This document shows, piece by piece, positions 7,492 to 14,646 of a DNA stretch of 64,000 nt (positions within the stretch are counted from its first letter, which is position 1; every line of letters starts with the position of its first letter). The notes below the pieces were generated by a model, which saw nothing but the letters and a program-made list of their open reading frames with translations, searched no databases and was not told the origin of the DNA. Source of the DNA: CAYWRO01 sp964460345 (GTDB taxonomy: Bacteria > Planctomycetota > Phycisphaerae > Phycisphaerales > UBA1924); the NCBI GenBank assembly GCA_964460345.1, contig CAYWRO010000010.1:3518-67517 (forward strand), in the 5' to 3' direction. The position numbers and the translations under genes were made by a program.

Positions 7492-8157
7492 TACCGCTTT
7501 GTCCGCGCGCTTCGCCCACTCGACCAGGCGCAGCAGGTCGGGCTCGCTGCTGGACTGGAAGAGGTCGAGCACCTGGCGGTCCGGGCCGATCAGCGCGAAC
7601 CACGTGCCGTGGATGATGTTGGGCATCGTCGTGCCGTCGGGGAGCGGGATCATGTCGTCGGGGTTGTCCTCGACGGCGAACTTGAGGCCGTCCGCCGCGA
7701 TCGAGCGGAGTTCTTCTTTCTCGCCCGTGATGAACGTCCACCGCGAGAAGTCCGCCTCGTACATCGCCCCGTACTCACGCAGGCGCTCCGGCGTGTCACG
7801 CTCGGGGTCCATGCTGATCGAGACGAACTGCACATCCGTCCCCTTGAGGTCGCGCGCGGTGACCATCATGCGGTCGGACATCATCGGACAGGCGAGGGGA
7901 CAGTTCGTGAAGATGAAGTCGACGATGCTGATGCGCCCGTCGAAAAGCTCGTGCGAGACGGGCTGGCCGTCCTGGTTGACCCCTTCGAACTCCGGGATCT
8001 TCAGGTCGGTCGTCCGTTCCGACGGCGCGAGCGGATTCTCCCCGCCCGCGGGGAGCGGCGGCGGAGGCGGCGGGTTGAGCCGGCCGACGACGATCATCGC
8101 CGTCGCCAGCGCGGCGGCGATGGTGAGGATCACAAAGACGGGCACCGCGGCTTTCAT
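7477..8157 (-). CDS. SCO1/SenC-family copper chaperone
   Basis: A 226-residue thioredoxin-fold protein with an N-terminal membrane anchor (residues 4-25) and a proline stretch. The copper motif is TNCPLACP, giving the CxxxC pair, and the third ligand is His in NIIHGTWFALI. SCO proteins deliver copper to the CuA site of cytochrome c oxidase subunit II on the outer face of the membrane. Its neighbours upstream on the same strand are an ABC-2 permease, an ABC ATPase and ctaB, a combination consistent with oxidase biogenesis. The final residues (about VNSAE) are encoded by a heptamer repeat, so the original C-terminus has probably been altered. Confidence 0.92.
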   Translation of the reverse strand: MKAAVPVFVILTIAAALATAMIVVGRLNPPPPPPLPAGGENPLAPSERTTDLKIPEFEGVNQDGQPVSHELFDGRISIVDFIFTNCPLACPMMSDRMMVTARDLKGTDVQFVSISMDPERDTPERLREYGAMYEADFSRWTFITGEKEELRSIAADGLKFAVEDNPDDMIPLPDGTTMPNIIHGTWFALIGPDRQVLDLFQSSSEPDLLRLVEWAKRADKAVNSAE

Positions 8158-8184
8158 GCGGAAATCATAGGGAAGGATGGCGGC

Positions 8185-9084
8185 TCAGCCGCGTGCGGCG
8201 TCGAGCGAGCGGCGCGCGGAACGCTTCCGCCGGTCGATCATCGCCGCCGCCAGCGCAACGCCCGCAACGACGAAGGCAACGGCCCCCAGCCACCACCACC
8301 ACGCCCCCCAACTCCCACCATCGACGGCAGTCGCAACCCCCCCCGCCCCGGCGAGCGAACTGCGCAGCGCCTCCGTCCCCCACGTGAGCGGGTTGAGCCG
8401 CATGAGCCACGCCATCCACCCGGCGGCGCCCTCGAGCGGAAAGACCGCGCCGGAGAGGAGCCACATCGGCATGAGCACGAGGTTCATGACGCCGTGAAAG
8501 CCCTGCGAGGAGTTGACCTTCCACGCCGCGGCGAGGCCGAGGCCGGTGAGGCCGATCGAGATGAGCACGAGCGCGGCCAGCGCGGAGAAGAAGCCGAGCG
8601 GCCCCGGCGAAAGCCCCAGCAGCGGCGCTGCCGCGAGGATGATCGCCCCCTGAGCCGCGCCGAGGATCGCCCCCGCGCCGACCTTGGAGCCGATGAGCAC
8701 GAAGCGCGGCGCCGGGCTGACGAGGATCGATTGCAGAAAGCCCGCCTGACGGTCCTCGATGAGCGACATCGATGCAAAGATCGAGGAGAAGAGCACGATC
8801 ATCGTCGCCATGCCGGGCAACAGGTACGCGGCGTAGTTGTCGGCGCCCATCCCCACCATCGCAGCCCGCTCGCCGCCAAACGTCCCGGCAAAGCCGGAGC
8901 CGAAGACCAGCCACAGCAGCGCCGGCGTGCCGATCGCGGCGACGATGCGCGTGGGCTGGCGGATGAAGCGGAGCCACTCGCGCTTCAGGAGGTGCCACAT
9001 CGGCGCGGCGAGCGGGCTCGCCTGGTGGATCGGCTCTCCGAGCCGATTCTTCGAGCTAGCTGTCGATGGTGCATCCGCGGCCAT
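8185..9084 (-). CDS. ABC-2 type transporter permease
   Basis: A 299-residue integral membrane protein with six predicted hydrophobic segments and the ABC-2 pattern: LLKREWLRFIRQPTRI before the first helix, then GIGADNYAAYLLPG-like and IEDRQAGFLQSILVSP motifs. It forms an exporter with the ATPase encoded 3 nt upstream. In several phyla such a pair lies between ctaB and SCO and is linked to heme or copper handling for oxidase assembly; the substrate here is not shown. Residues of about 12-20 (NRLGEPIHQ) are encoded by palindrome P2, so the N-terminus carries repeat-derived sequence. Confidence 0.88.
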   Translation of the reverse strand: MAADAPSTASSKNRLGEPIHQASPLAAPMWHLLKREWLRFIRQPTRIVAAIGTPALLWLVFGSGFAGTFGGERAAMVGMGADNYAAYLLPGMATMIVLFSSIFASMSLIEDRQAGFLQSILVSPAPRFVLIGSKVGAGAILGAAQGAIILAAAPLLGLSPGPLGFFSALAALVLISIGLTGLGLAAAWKVNSSQGFHGVMNLVLMPMWLLSGAVFPLEGAAGWMAWLMRLNPLTWGTEALRSSLAGAGGVATAVDGGSWGAWWWWLGAVAFVVAGVALAAAMIDRRKRSARRSLDAARG

Positions 9085-9126
9085 GCGTCAGTCCTCCGCT
9101 CCCGGCTCGGAGAGCCGGGCCACCAG
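9021..9126. repeat. BIME-like inverted palindrome pair P2/P3
   Basis: P2 is ATCGGCTCTCCGAGCCGAT (9029-9047) with a GGTGG flank. P3 is CCCGGCTCGGAGAGCCGGG (9101-9119) in the opposite orientation with a CCACC flank. The pair straddles the ATPase-permease junction: P3 encodes the ATPase C-terminus and P2 the permease N-terminus. Compared with the common form CACGGCTC...GAGCCGTG, the outer three base pairs differ on both arms together, so pairing is preserved. Confidence 0.85.
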
Positions 9127-10176
9127 CGAGCGTCCCGTGACGGCGGCGAAAGCGTCGTCGAGCGTCGGCGGCGCGACTTCGACGGCGCCGAGGCCCGGCT
9201 GCGGGCCGCGCTCGATCAGGGAAGCGGCGGCGCGGGCGAGAGAAGCGCGCGGTCCGCGCGCGAGGATGAGGCGGTCGGACTGCTCGACGTCGAGTTGCTC
9301 CGCGCGCAGCGTCTCGAGCGCTGCGGCCCGCGCCGGCGAGCCCGCGTACACGCTCACGCGCAGCACCGCTTCGCCGAGTCGCTGCCGCAGACCGGCGGGC
9401 GTGTCCAGAGCGACGATTCTTCCGGCATCCATGAAGGCGACGCGGTCGCAGCGTTCGGCCTCATCCATCAGGTGCGTCGTCATCAGGATCGTCATCCCCC
9501 CCGCTTCCCCCACCGCCGTGCCGTCGCGCGCGGCGATCGCGTCCAGATGATCCAGAAACTCCCCCCGCGCGCTCGGATCCAGCCCCGTCGTCGGCTCATC
9601 GAGCAGCAGCAACTCCGGATCGTGCAGGAGCGACCGCGCCAGATCCGCCCGCCGCGCCAGCCCGCCGGAGAGAGAACCCACGCGGCTGTCGAGCCGGTCG
9701 TCGATCCCGAGCGCCCGCGCCTTCTCTTCAACGATCTCGCGCGCCCCCCCACCCGCGCGCCCCGCCCCGTACAGCGCCGCCGACGCCAGCAGGTTCTCGC
9801 GCACCGTCAGAAGCTTGTCCAGCCCCGGCTGCTGAAACGTCACGCCCAGGCGACGCCGCACCCCGCGCCACCCGCCGCGTCCGCGCCCATCCTCGCCGAG
9901 CAGGCGCAGCGAACCCGCATCCGGCTCATCCAGCGTCGCCAGGATCCGCAGCAGCGTCGACTTGCCTGACCCATTCGGCCCGAGCAGCGCCAGCCGCTCG
10001 CCGCGCTGCACGGTCAGGTCGACGCCGTCCAGCGCCACGCGCCGCTTCTTCCGCTCGCGATAGATGCGCTGCAGCCCCCGCGCCTCGATCGCAGGTTCCT
10101 CTGGTGGCACGGCTCTCCGAGCCGTGACGGCTGCGCCGCTTTCACCACCATCGCTGCGTTCCGCCACGGTCACCAC
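9088..10176 (-). CDS. ABC transporter ATP-binding protein (exporter, DrrA/CcmA-like)
   Basis: A 362-residue ATPase with Walker A LLGPNGSGKSTLL, the signature LSGGLARRADLARSLL, Walker B LLLLDEPTTGLDP and the switch His in MTTHLMDEA. A C-terminal domain of about 90 residues follows, as in DrrA-like drug or lipid exporters. It powers the ABC-2 permease 3 nt downstream. The assigned GTG start at 10176 lies between palindromes P4 and P5, and residues of about 17-26 (VTARRAVPPE) come from P4. The original start may therefore have been displaced; homology begins near EPAIEARGLQRIY. Confidence 0.9.
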   Translation of the reverse strand: MVTVAERSDGGESGAAVTARRAVPPEEPAIEARGLQRIYRERKKRRVALDGVDLTVQRGERLALLGPNGSGKSTLLRILATLDEPDAGSLRLLGEDGRGRGGWRGVRRRLGVTFQQPGLDKLLTVRENLLASAALYGAGRAGGGAREIVEEKARALGIDDRLDSRVGSLSGGLARRADLARSLLHDPELLLLDEPTTGLDPSARGEFLDHLDAIAARDGTAVGEAGGMTILMTTHLMDEAERCDRVAFMDAGRIVALDTPAGLRQRLGEAVLRVSVYAGSPARAAALETLRAEQLDVEQSDRLILARGPRASLARAAASLIERGPQPGLGAVEVAPPTLDDAFAAVTGRSLVARLSEPGAED

Positions 10177-10245
10177 TCGCGCGGCCGGCCAGGCCGTTCC
10201 ATGTGCAGGGTCGATCCATCACGGCTCGGAGAGCCGTGCCACCTG
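10101..10245. repeat. BIME-like inverted palindrome pair P4/P5
   Basis: CACGGCTCTCCGAGCCGTG (10108-10126) and its inverted copy (10220-10238) carry outward-facing GGTGG/CCACC flanks and lie 93 nt apart. P4 is inside the ATPase reading frame. P5 lies just after the ctaB stop at 10252. Confidence 0.9.
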
Positions 10246-10251
10246 GGCATG

Positions 10252-11331
10252 TTACCACGCGTTGAGCAGCGCATCGGCCACCAGCGCCACCAGCAGCACC
10301 GGCAGGTGGATGATCGACCACACGAACACTCGGCGCGCGGCCGCGCGGTCCGCCCCCCCTCCCCCCTCAGCAGCGCGCTCGCCGCATGAAACCGGCTGCG
10401 CGCTGGCCGCCAGCTTCCACGCCGCTCCCAGAAACGCGACGCCGCTCACCACCGCCACGATCGCGTAGATCCACAAAAACCCGTCCGTCCCGCCGATCCC
10501 AACCGCGCGCCCCGCCACCATCGCCGGCAGCACCGTCGCCGGCAGCAGCAGCGTCGCCCAGATCAGGATGGTCGCGAACGTCGCGCGCCCGTCGGGATCC
10601 ATCAGCGGCAGCATGCGATACCCGCCCCTGGCGTAATCCTCTCTGTACATCCACGCGATCGCGAGGAAGTGCGGGATCTGCCAGACGAACATGAGCAGGA
10701 ACAAGGACCACCCACCCACCTCGAGCAATCCGCTCGCGCCGCCCGCCCCCGAACTCGAAGCCGCCGCCGCCGCGCTCCAGCCGATCAGCGGCGGCAGCGC
10801 CCCCGGCACCGCGCCGATGATCGTCGACAGCGGCGTCACAACCTTCAACGGCGTGTACACAAGCACGTACAGCACAATCGTCGCGAGCGACACCAGCGCC
10901 GGCGCCCCCCCTCCCGTTCCCCAGAGGATCAACACGCCCGCAGCCGCGCATGCCATCCCGATCAGCCAGCCCGTCAGCGGCGAGAACTTCCCCATCGGCA
11001 AGGGCCGCCCCGCCGTCCGCGGCATCCGCGCATCGCGGTCGCGCTCCAGCCACTCATTGAGCGCATGCGCCCCGGCCGCCGACAGCGACGTCCCGATCAC
11101 CGCCCCCGCGGCGGCAAGCACCAAACCCCCGACGCCGTCCCACGACCGCAACAGCGCCGACAGAAGAAACCCGACGCCGGACGTGATCGTCACCAGCTTC
11201 GTGATCCGCGGCTTGGTCAGCTCCACCGCCGCCGACAGCCACACCCGCCGCGGCGAAGGGGCGGCTTCAACCCGCGCAACAGCGGTGTGAGCGGTCGAGG
11301 AAGCGGATGTGAAGAGTCGGGCCATGAGCAT
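10252..11331 (-). CDS. ctaB: Protoheme IX farnesyltransferase (heme O synthase)
   Basis: A 359-residue UbiA-superfamily polytopic membrane prenyltransferase that adds farnesyl to heme B, producing heme O for terminal oxidases. The family signature is clear: KPRITKLVTITSGVGF, then the first Asp-rich motif NEWLERDRDARMPRTAGRPL, then YTPLKVVTPLSTIIGAVPGA and the second Asp region in WMYREDYARGGYRMLP. Nine hydrophobic segments can be made out. The start is ATG 11331 or 11325. It is the promoter-proximal gene of a block with an ABC exporter and SCO, matching a role in cytochrome c oxidase assembly. The 75 nt to the next gene consist largely of a palindrome pair. Confidence 0.94.
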   Translation of the reverse strand: MLMARLFTSASSTAHTAVARVEAAPSPRRVWLSAAVELTKPRITKLVTITSGVGFLLSALLRSWDGVGGLVLAAAGAVIGTSLSAAGAHALNEWLERDRDARMPRTAGRPLPMGKFSPLTGWLIGMACAAAGVLILWGTGGGAPALVSLATIVLYVLVYTPLKVVTPLSTIIGAVPGALPPLIGWSAAAAASSSGAGGASGLLEVGGWSLFLLMFVWQIPHFLAIAWMYREDYARGGYRMLPLMDPDGRATFATILIWATLLLPATVLPAMVAGRAVGIGGTDGFLWIYAIVAVVSGVAFLGAAWKLAASAQPVSCGERAAEGGGGADRAAARRVFVWSIIHLPVLLVALVADALLNAW

Positions 11332-11460
11332 TCCCCGAAAACAAGCCGTGCGGAGGAGGGAATGCCGTATCTTTGCGCGTTCGGCTGCGAAGTTCTACCT
11401 GATTGGAATGATTCCGGTCTGGCGGGAATCGAGCCCCGGTCGCGGCGGAACGCCCAGGGA

Positions 11461-11550
11461 GAGGTCTCACGCAGAGGCGCAGGGCTCGCAGAGGGGGGAG
11501 GGGAGGGCTCACGCAAAGACGCAAAGGCGCAGAGAGGGAGGAGGAATGCC
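11461..11550. repeat. TCTCACGCAGAGGCGCAG repeat, left copy
   Basis: TCTCACGCAGAGGCGCAG begins at about 11465, followed by CGCAGAGG and a decayed second round (CTCACGCAAAGACGCAAAGG). An inverted copy of about 40 nt lies at 12818-12860 and a third copy at 63862-63892. No gene is seen from 11332 to the tRNA at 12882. Confidence 0.75.
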
Positions 11551-11552
11551 GG

Positions 11553-11584
11553 GTGGCATGCTCAAACTCGTTTGAGCATGCCCG
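11553..11584. repeat. Palindrome P13 (GGCATGCTCAAAC arms)
   Basis: GGTGG flank, then 13-nt arms GGCATGCTCAAAC and GTTTGAGCATGCC around a TC centre. The same palindrome occurs inverted at 12685-12716, and the two copies bracket the whole tandem-array region between them. Confidence 0.85.
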
Positions 11585-11638
11585 GACGGCGGAGAGCCCT
11601 CAAACCGGCTCGGACGGACCCCCGCGCTTCACCCCGGA

Positions 11639-11902
11639 GGGGCGCAGGCGAGGAGCCACGGGCGAGCGAGCGCCAGCGAGCCGCCTGGTCTTCGCCCCAA
11701 AGGGGCGCGGGCGAGGAGCCACGGGCGAGCGAGCGCCAGCGAGCCGCTTGGTCTTCGCCCCGGAGGGGCGCAGGCGAGTAGCCGCGGGCGAGCGAGCGCC
11801 AGCGAGCCGCCCGCTCTTCGTCCCAAAGGGGCGCGGGCGAGGAGCCACGGGCGAGCGAGCGCCAGCGAGCCGCCCGCTCTTCGTCCCAAAGGGGCGCGGG
11901 CG
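11639..11902. repeat. 63-bp tandem repeat array, truncated by gap
   Basis: Four full units and a partial fifth begin at 11639, 11702, 11765, 11828 and 11891, exactly 63 bp apart (3 x 21), with more than 90% identity. Each junction holds the hairpin CGCCCC-AAA-GGGGCG or a variant. The array runs into a 100-N gap, so the copy number is unknown. Confidence 0.92.
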
Positions 11903-12002
11903 NNNNNNNNNNNNNNNNNNNNNNNNNNNNNNNNNNNNNNNNNNNNNNNNNNNNNNNNNNNNNNNNNNNNNNNNNNNNNNNNNNNNNNNNNNNNNNNNNN
12001 NN
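11903..12002. other. Assembly gap, 100 N
   Basis: Placeholder gap between the 63-bp and 42-bp arrays. Repeats most likely broke the assembly here. Confidence 0.99.
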
Positions 12003-12255
12003 GGACGCCGGTGCGCTCCTCACCGTCGTCGGTGCGCTCCATCGGGACGCCGGTGCGTTCCTCACCGGCGTCCGTCCGTTCCATCGGGACGCCGGTGCGT
12101 TCCTCACCGGCGTCCGTCCGTTCCATCGGGACGCCGGTGCGCTCCTCACCGTCGCCGGTGCGCTCCATCGGGACGCCGGTGCGCTCCTCACCGGCGTCCG
12201 TCCGCTCCATCGGGACGCCGGTGCGTTCCATCGGGACGCCGTGCGCTCCTCACCG
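12003..12255. repeat. 42-bp tandem array of alternating inverted 21-bp half-units
   Basis: GGACGCCGGT recurs at 12003, 12045, 12087, 12129, 12171 and 12213 (42 bp apart), and at 12234 (21 bp on). Midway in many units lies the reverse complement ACCGGCGTCC, so each 42-bp unit is a pair of inverted 21-bp halves able to form a hairpin with a 9-nt loop. Confidence 0.85.
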
Positions 12256-12257
12256 GC

Positions 12258-12632
12258 ACGTCCGCGGGGCGTTACCGCCGCCTGTTCCAGGGGATTTTCG
12301 CGTTTCCGGACCTCCGCAGCACGCCTATGGGCCGGCCGAACGCTCCGGCGGCCCGGACGAGCGCTCCGGAGGAGCGGATGAGCGCTCGTGAGGAGCGGAC
12401 GAGCGCTCCGGAGGTCCGCGCGAGCGCTGATCTGCTCCGCGCGAGCGCTCGCGCGCTCCGGAAGAGCGCTCCTGTGCTCCGCAAGAGCGCTCATGCGTTC
12501 TGCGCGATCGCTCGTTTGCTCTGCGCGAGCGCTCATGCGCTCTGCGCGAGCGCTCATTTGCTCTGCGCGATCACGTCCGCAGGGCGTTACAGCCACCGGA
12601 TGTGGGGGAAAATTGCCCTTCCGGACCTCTTC
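12258..12632. repeat. 21-bp-phased palindrome array C (core GAGCGCTC) with flanking direct repeats
   Basis: GAGCGCTC or close variants start at 12338, 12359, 12380, 12401, 12422, 12443, 12464, 12485, 12506, 12527, 12548 and 12569, all exactly 21 bp apart. Only the 8-bp core is conserved; the 13-bp spacers vary. The array is flanked by imperfect direct repeats of about 58 bp beginning ACGTCCGC at 12258 and 12573, 315 bp (15 x 21) apart. Confidence 0.88.
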
Positions 12633-12684
12633 GAGCCCCTGATCAAGGGATGCGCCACCCCAGCCCTCCCATCTTCCCCCCTCC

Positions 12685-12716
12685 CGGCATGCTCAAACGA
12701 GTTTGAGCATGCCACC
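12685..12716. repeat. Palindrome P14, inverted copy of P13
   Basis: Arms GGCATGCTCAAAC and GTTTGAGCATGCC with a CCACC flank on the right, in mirror orientation to P13 at 11553. Confidence 0.85.
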
Positions 12717-12760
12717 CGTCACGCTGCACTCGTCGCGCTGCCCGCCGCGCCCCCCTCCCC

Positions 12761-12795
12761 CATTGTGCATTCTGCATTGTGCATTGTGCATTCCC
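12761..12795. repeat. Heptanucleotide microsatellite (CATTGTG)
   Basis: Five consecutive period-7 units: CATTGTG, CATTCTG, CATTGTG, CATTGTG, CATTCCC. Confidence 0.85.
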
Positions 12796-12817
12796 CCTCC
12801 CCCATTCTCCATTCCCC

Positions 12818-12860
12818 CTCCTCCTCTGCGCCCCCTGCGCCTCTGCGTGAGAATTCCGCC
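12818..12860. repeat. Inverted copy of the TCTCACGCAGAGGCGCAG repeat
   Basis: The reverse complement reads TCTCACGCAGAGGCGCAG followed by CGCAGAGG, matching 11465-11500 in opposite orientation. It forms the outermost inverted repeat of the island. Confidence 0.75.
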
Positions 12861-12881
12861 TCCCTACGATCCCGCAGCCCA

Positions 12882-12955
12882 GTCCCGGTAGCTCAGTTGG
12901 ACAGAGCAGCGGTCTTCTAAATCGCAGGTCGCAGGTTCGAATCCTGCCCGGGACG
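12882..12955 (+). tRNA. tRNA-Arg (TCT)
   Basis: A 74-nt cloverleaf with acceptor stem GTCCCGG/CCGGGAC, D-stem GCTC/GAGC, anticodon stem GCGGT/ATCGC closing the loop CTTCTAA (anticodon TCT), and T-arm GCAGG TTCGAAT CCTGC. The discriminator is G and no CCA is encoded. Confidence 0.95.
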
Positions 12956-12960
12956 CTTCA

Positions 12961-12989
12961 CCCGTGGCACAGGCCTCTGGCCTGTGACG
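12961..12989. repeat. BIME-like palindrome, second copy of P1
   Basis: Identical over 29 nt to 5581-5609, with core CACAGGCCTCTGGCCTGTG. It lies 5 nt downstream of tRNA-Arg, where it could act as a processing or termination hairpin. Confidence 0.85.
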
Positions 12990-13105
12990 TCGCGTAGAGG
13001 ATGCGGCGACGAGCACGCCAGGCCCCTGACGATTTCCTCTGTGCGTTGCTGCTCTCCGGCCCTCCGCGGCCTCGCTAGCCTCCCTTGCACAGCCGGAGCC
13101 CTTTC

Positions 13106-14503
13106 ATGCCCCCCACCACTCCCACTGCTTCCACCGCCCAGGCGATGATGCTCGCCTCCATCAACCCGGCGACGGGCGAGGTCGTCGGCGAAGTTCCCGT
13201 CACGCCCGTGGGGCGCATCCGGCACCTTGTCGAGCAGGCCCGCGCAGCGCAGCAGGCGTGGGGACAGATGTCGCTCCAGCAGCGCGCGGCGACGCTCGAG
13301 CCGGTCGGGGCGATGCTGGAGAAGCACGCGGAGGAGTTCGGGAAGCTCATCACGATGGAGATGGGCAAGCCGCTCAAGGAGGGCGTCGGCGAGGTGCGCG
13401 CGTGCGCGCACGAGTGGAAGAAGCAGGTTGACGAGATTGCGGATGCCTTGAAGCCCGTCGAGCTTGTCGACGACGGCGTAAAGACGACGCTGTATCGCGA
13501 TCCATTCGGCGTCGCCGCGGCGATCACGCCGTGGAACTTTCCGATATTGATGCCGCACCAGCAGATCCTTCCCGCGCTCATCGCCGGCAACGCCGTCGTC
13601 TTCAAGCCGAGCGAGCAGACGCCCCTGATCGGCCAGGCGTACGCGGATCTGCTCATCGAGTGCCTGCCGTCGGATGTGCTGCACGTTGTTCACGGCGCGG
13701 ACGCCCAGGGCGCAGCGCTCGTGGCGGCGGATGTGGATTTGATCACCTTCACCGGCTCGCGCGAGGTGGGCAAGAAGATCCTCGCGAGCGCGGCGGACGG
13801 TCTGAAGCGCGTCATCCTCGAACTGGGCGGCAAGGACCCGCTCATCGTCCTCGACGATGCGGACATCCAGGCCGCCGCGAAGCTCGCCGCGCGCAACAGC
13901 TTCCGCAACGCGGGGCAGGTGTGCGTCTCGACCGAGCGGATCTACGTGCAGCAGCAGGCCCTGCCGCGCTTCCTCGAGGCCCTCGTGGAGGAAGCCAAGG
14001 CGTACAAGCCCGGCAACGGCCTCGAAGAGGGCTCGACGATCGGCCCGATGGTCAGCGCGCAGCAGCGCGACCATGTGCTCAAGCAGATCGAGCAGGCGGT
14101 CAACGCCGGCGCGCGCCTCGCCTTCGGCGGCGAGGGCCACCACGGCAACTTCGTGATGCCGACCATCCTCACCGACGTCTGCGATGACATGGCCGTGGCG
14201 AGCGAAGAGACCTTCGGGCCGGTCGCGGCCGTCATGACCTTCGAGAACGACGCCGAAGCGGTGAGGCGCGCCAACGCTTCGCCGTACGCGCTCGGCGCGA
14301 TCGTCTTCGGGGCCGAAGACCACGCCCGCCGCGTCGCCCGCCACCTCTCCGCCGGCATGATCGGCGTCAACCGCGGCATCGGCGGCGCCCACGGCAGCCC
14401 CTGGGTCGGCGCGAAGCAGAGCGGCTACGGCTTCCACTCCGGCCCGGAAGGACACCGGCAGTTCGCCCAGGTGCGGATGGTGAGCGAAGCGCGGCAGGGG
14501 TAA
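13106..14503 (+). CDS. NAD(P)-dependent aldehyde dehydrogenase (SSADH-like)
   Basis: A 465-residue aldehyde dehydrogenase. Visible motifs are the cofactor-binding ITPWNFPILMPHQQI and FKPSEQTP, FTGSREVGKKI, the general-base Glu in VILELGGKDP, the nucleophilic Cys in RNAGQVCVSTERIY, and EETFGPVAAVMTF. It oxidises an aldehyde to the acid in the cytoplasm. The overall pattern, with a YGFHSGPEG finish, is closest to succinate-semialdehyde and related dehydrogenases, but the substrate cannot be fixed from sequence. ATG 13106 is chosen over a TTG 21 nt earlier. It is flanked by repeats and has no operon partner. Confidence 0.9.
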   Translation: MPPTTPTASTAQAMMLASINPATGEVVGEVPVTPVGRIRHLVEQARAAQQAWGQMSLQQRAATLEPVGAMLEKHAEEFGKLITMEMGKPLKEGVGEVRACAHEWKKQVDEIADALKPVELVDDGVKTTLYRDPFGVAAAITPWNFPILMPHQQILPALIAGNAVVFKPSEQTPLIGQAYADLLIECLPSDVLHVVHGADAQGAALVAADVDLITFTGSREVGKKILASAADGLKRVILELGGKDPLIVLDDADIQAAAKLAARNSFRNAGQVCVSTERIYVQQQALPRFLEALVEEAKAYKPGNGLEEGSTIGPMVSAQQRDHVLKQIEQAVNAGARLAFGGEGHHGNFVMPTILTDVCDDMAVASEETFGPVAAVMTFENDAEAVRRANASPYALGAIVFGAEDHARRVARHLSAGMIGVNRGIGGAHGSPWVGAKQSGYGFHSGPEGHRQFAQVRMVSEARQG

Positions 14504-14513
14504 ACGGAGTCAG

Positions 14514-14646
14514 GCTGAGCCGCGACTGTTAAGGAGCGGGAAACGTGCAATGACGCCCGCATCGCCGATGGCAATCCGTGCGAAGCATTACTGACGCGAC
14601 GTACACCCCTGCTCATCCTCCGCTCCCTTACGGTCGCGGCTCAGGT
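14514..14646. repeat. Inverted pair of CTGAGCCGCGAC..AAGG..AGCGG elements
   Basis: CTGAGCCGCGACTGTTAAGG-AGCGG lies at 14515-14540, and its inverted relative, read on the minus strand as CTGAGCCGCGACCGTAAGGG-AGCGG, at about 14620-14643. The second copy forms the C-terminal codons of the alpha/beta hydrolase (SADLSRDRKGAED). Confidence 0.7.

Noticed and set aside
6577..9969. Plus-strand open frame of 1,130 codons
   Set aside because: It runs antisense through four recognisable genes and their spacers, is low in hydrophobic residues and has no homologous motif.
11553..12920. Large arginine/serine-rich repeat protein over the island
   Set aside because: It is interrupted by a 100-N gap, made only of repeat translation, and several frames on both strands are equally open.
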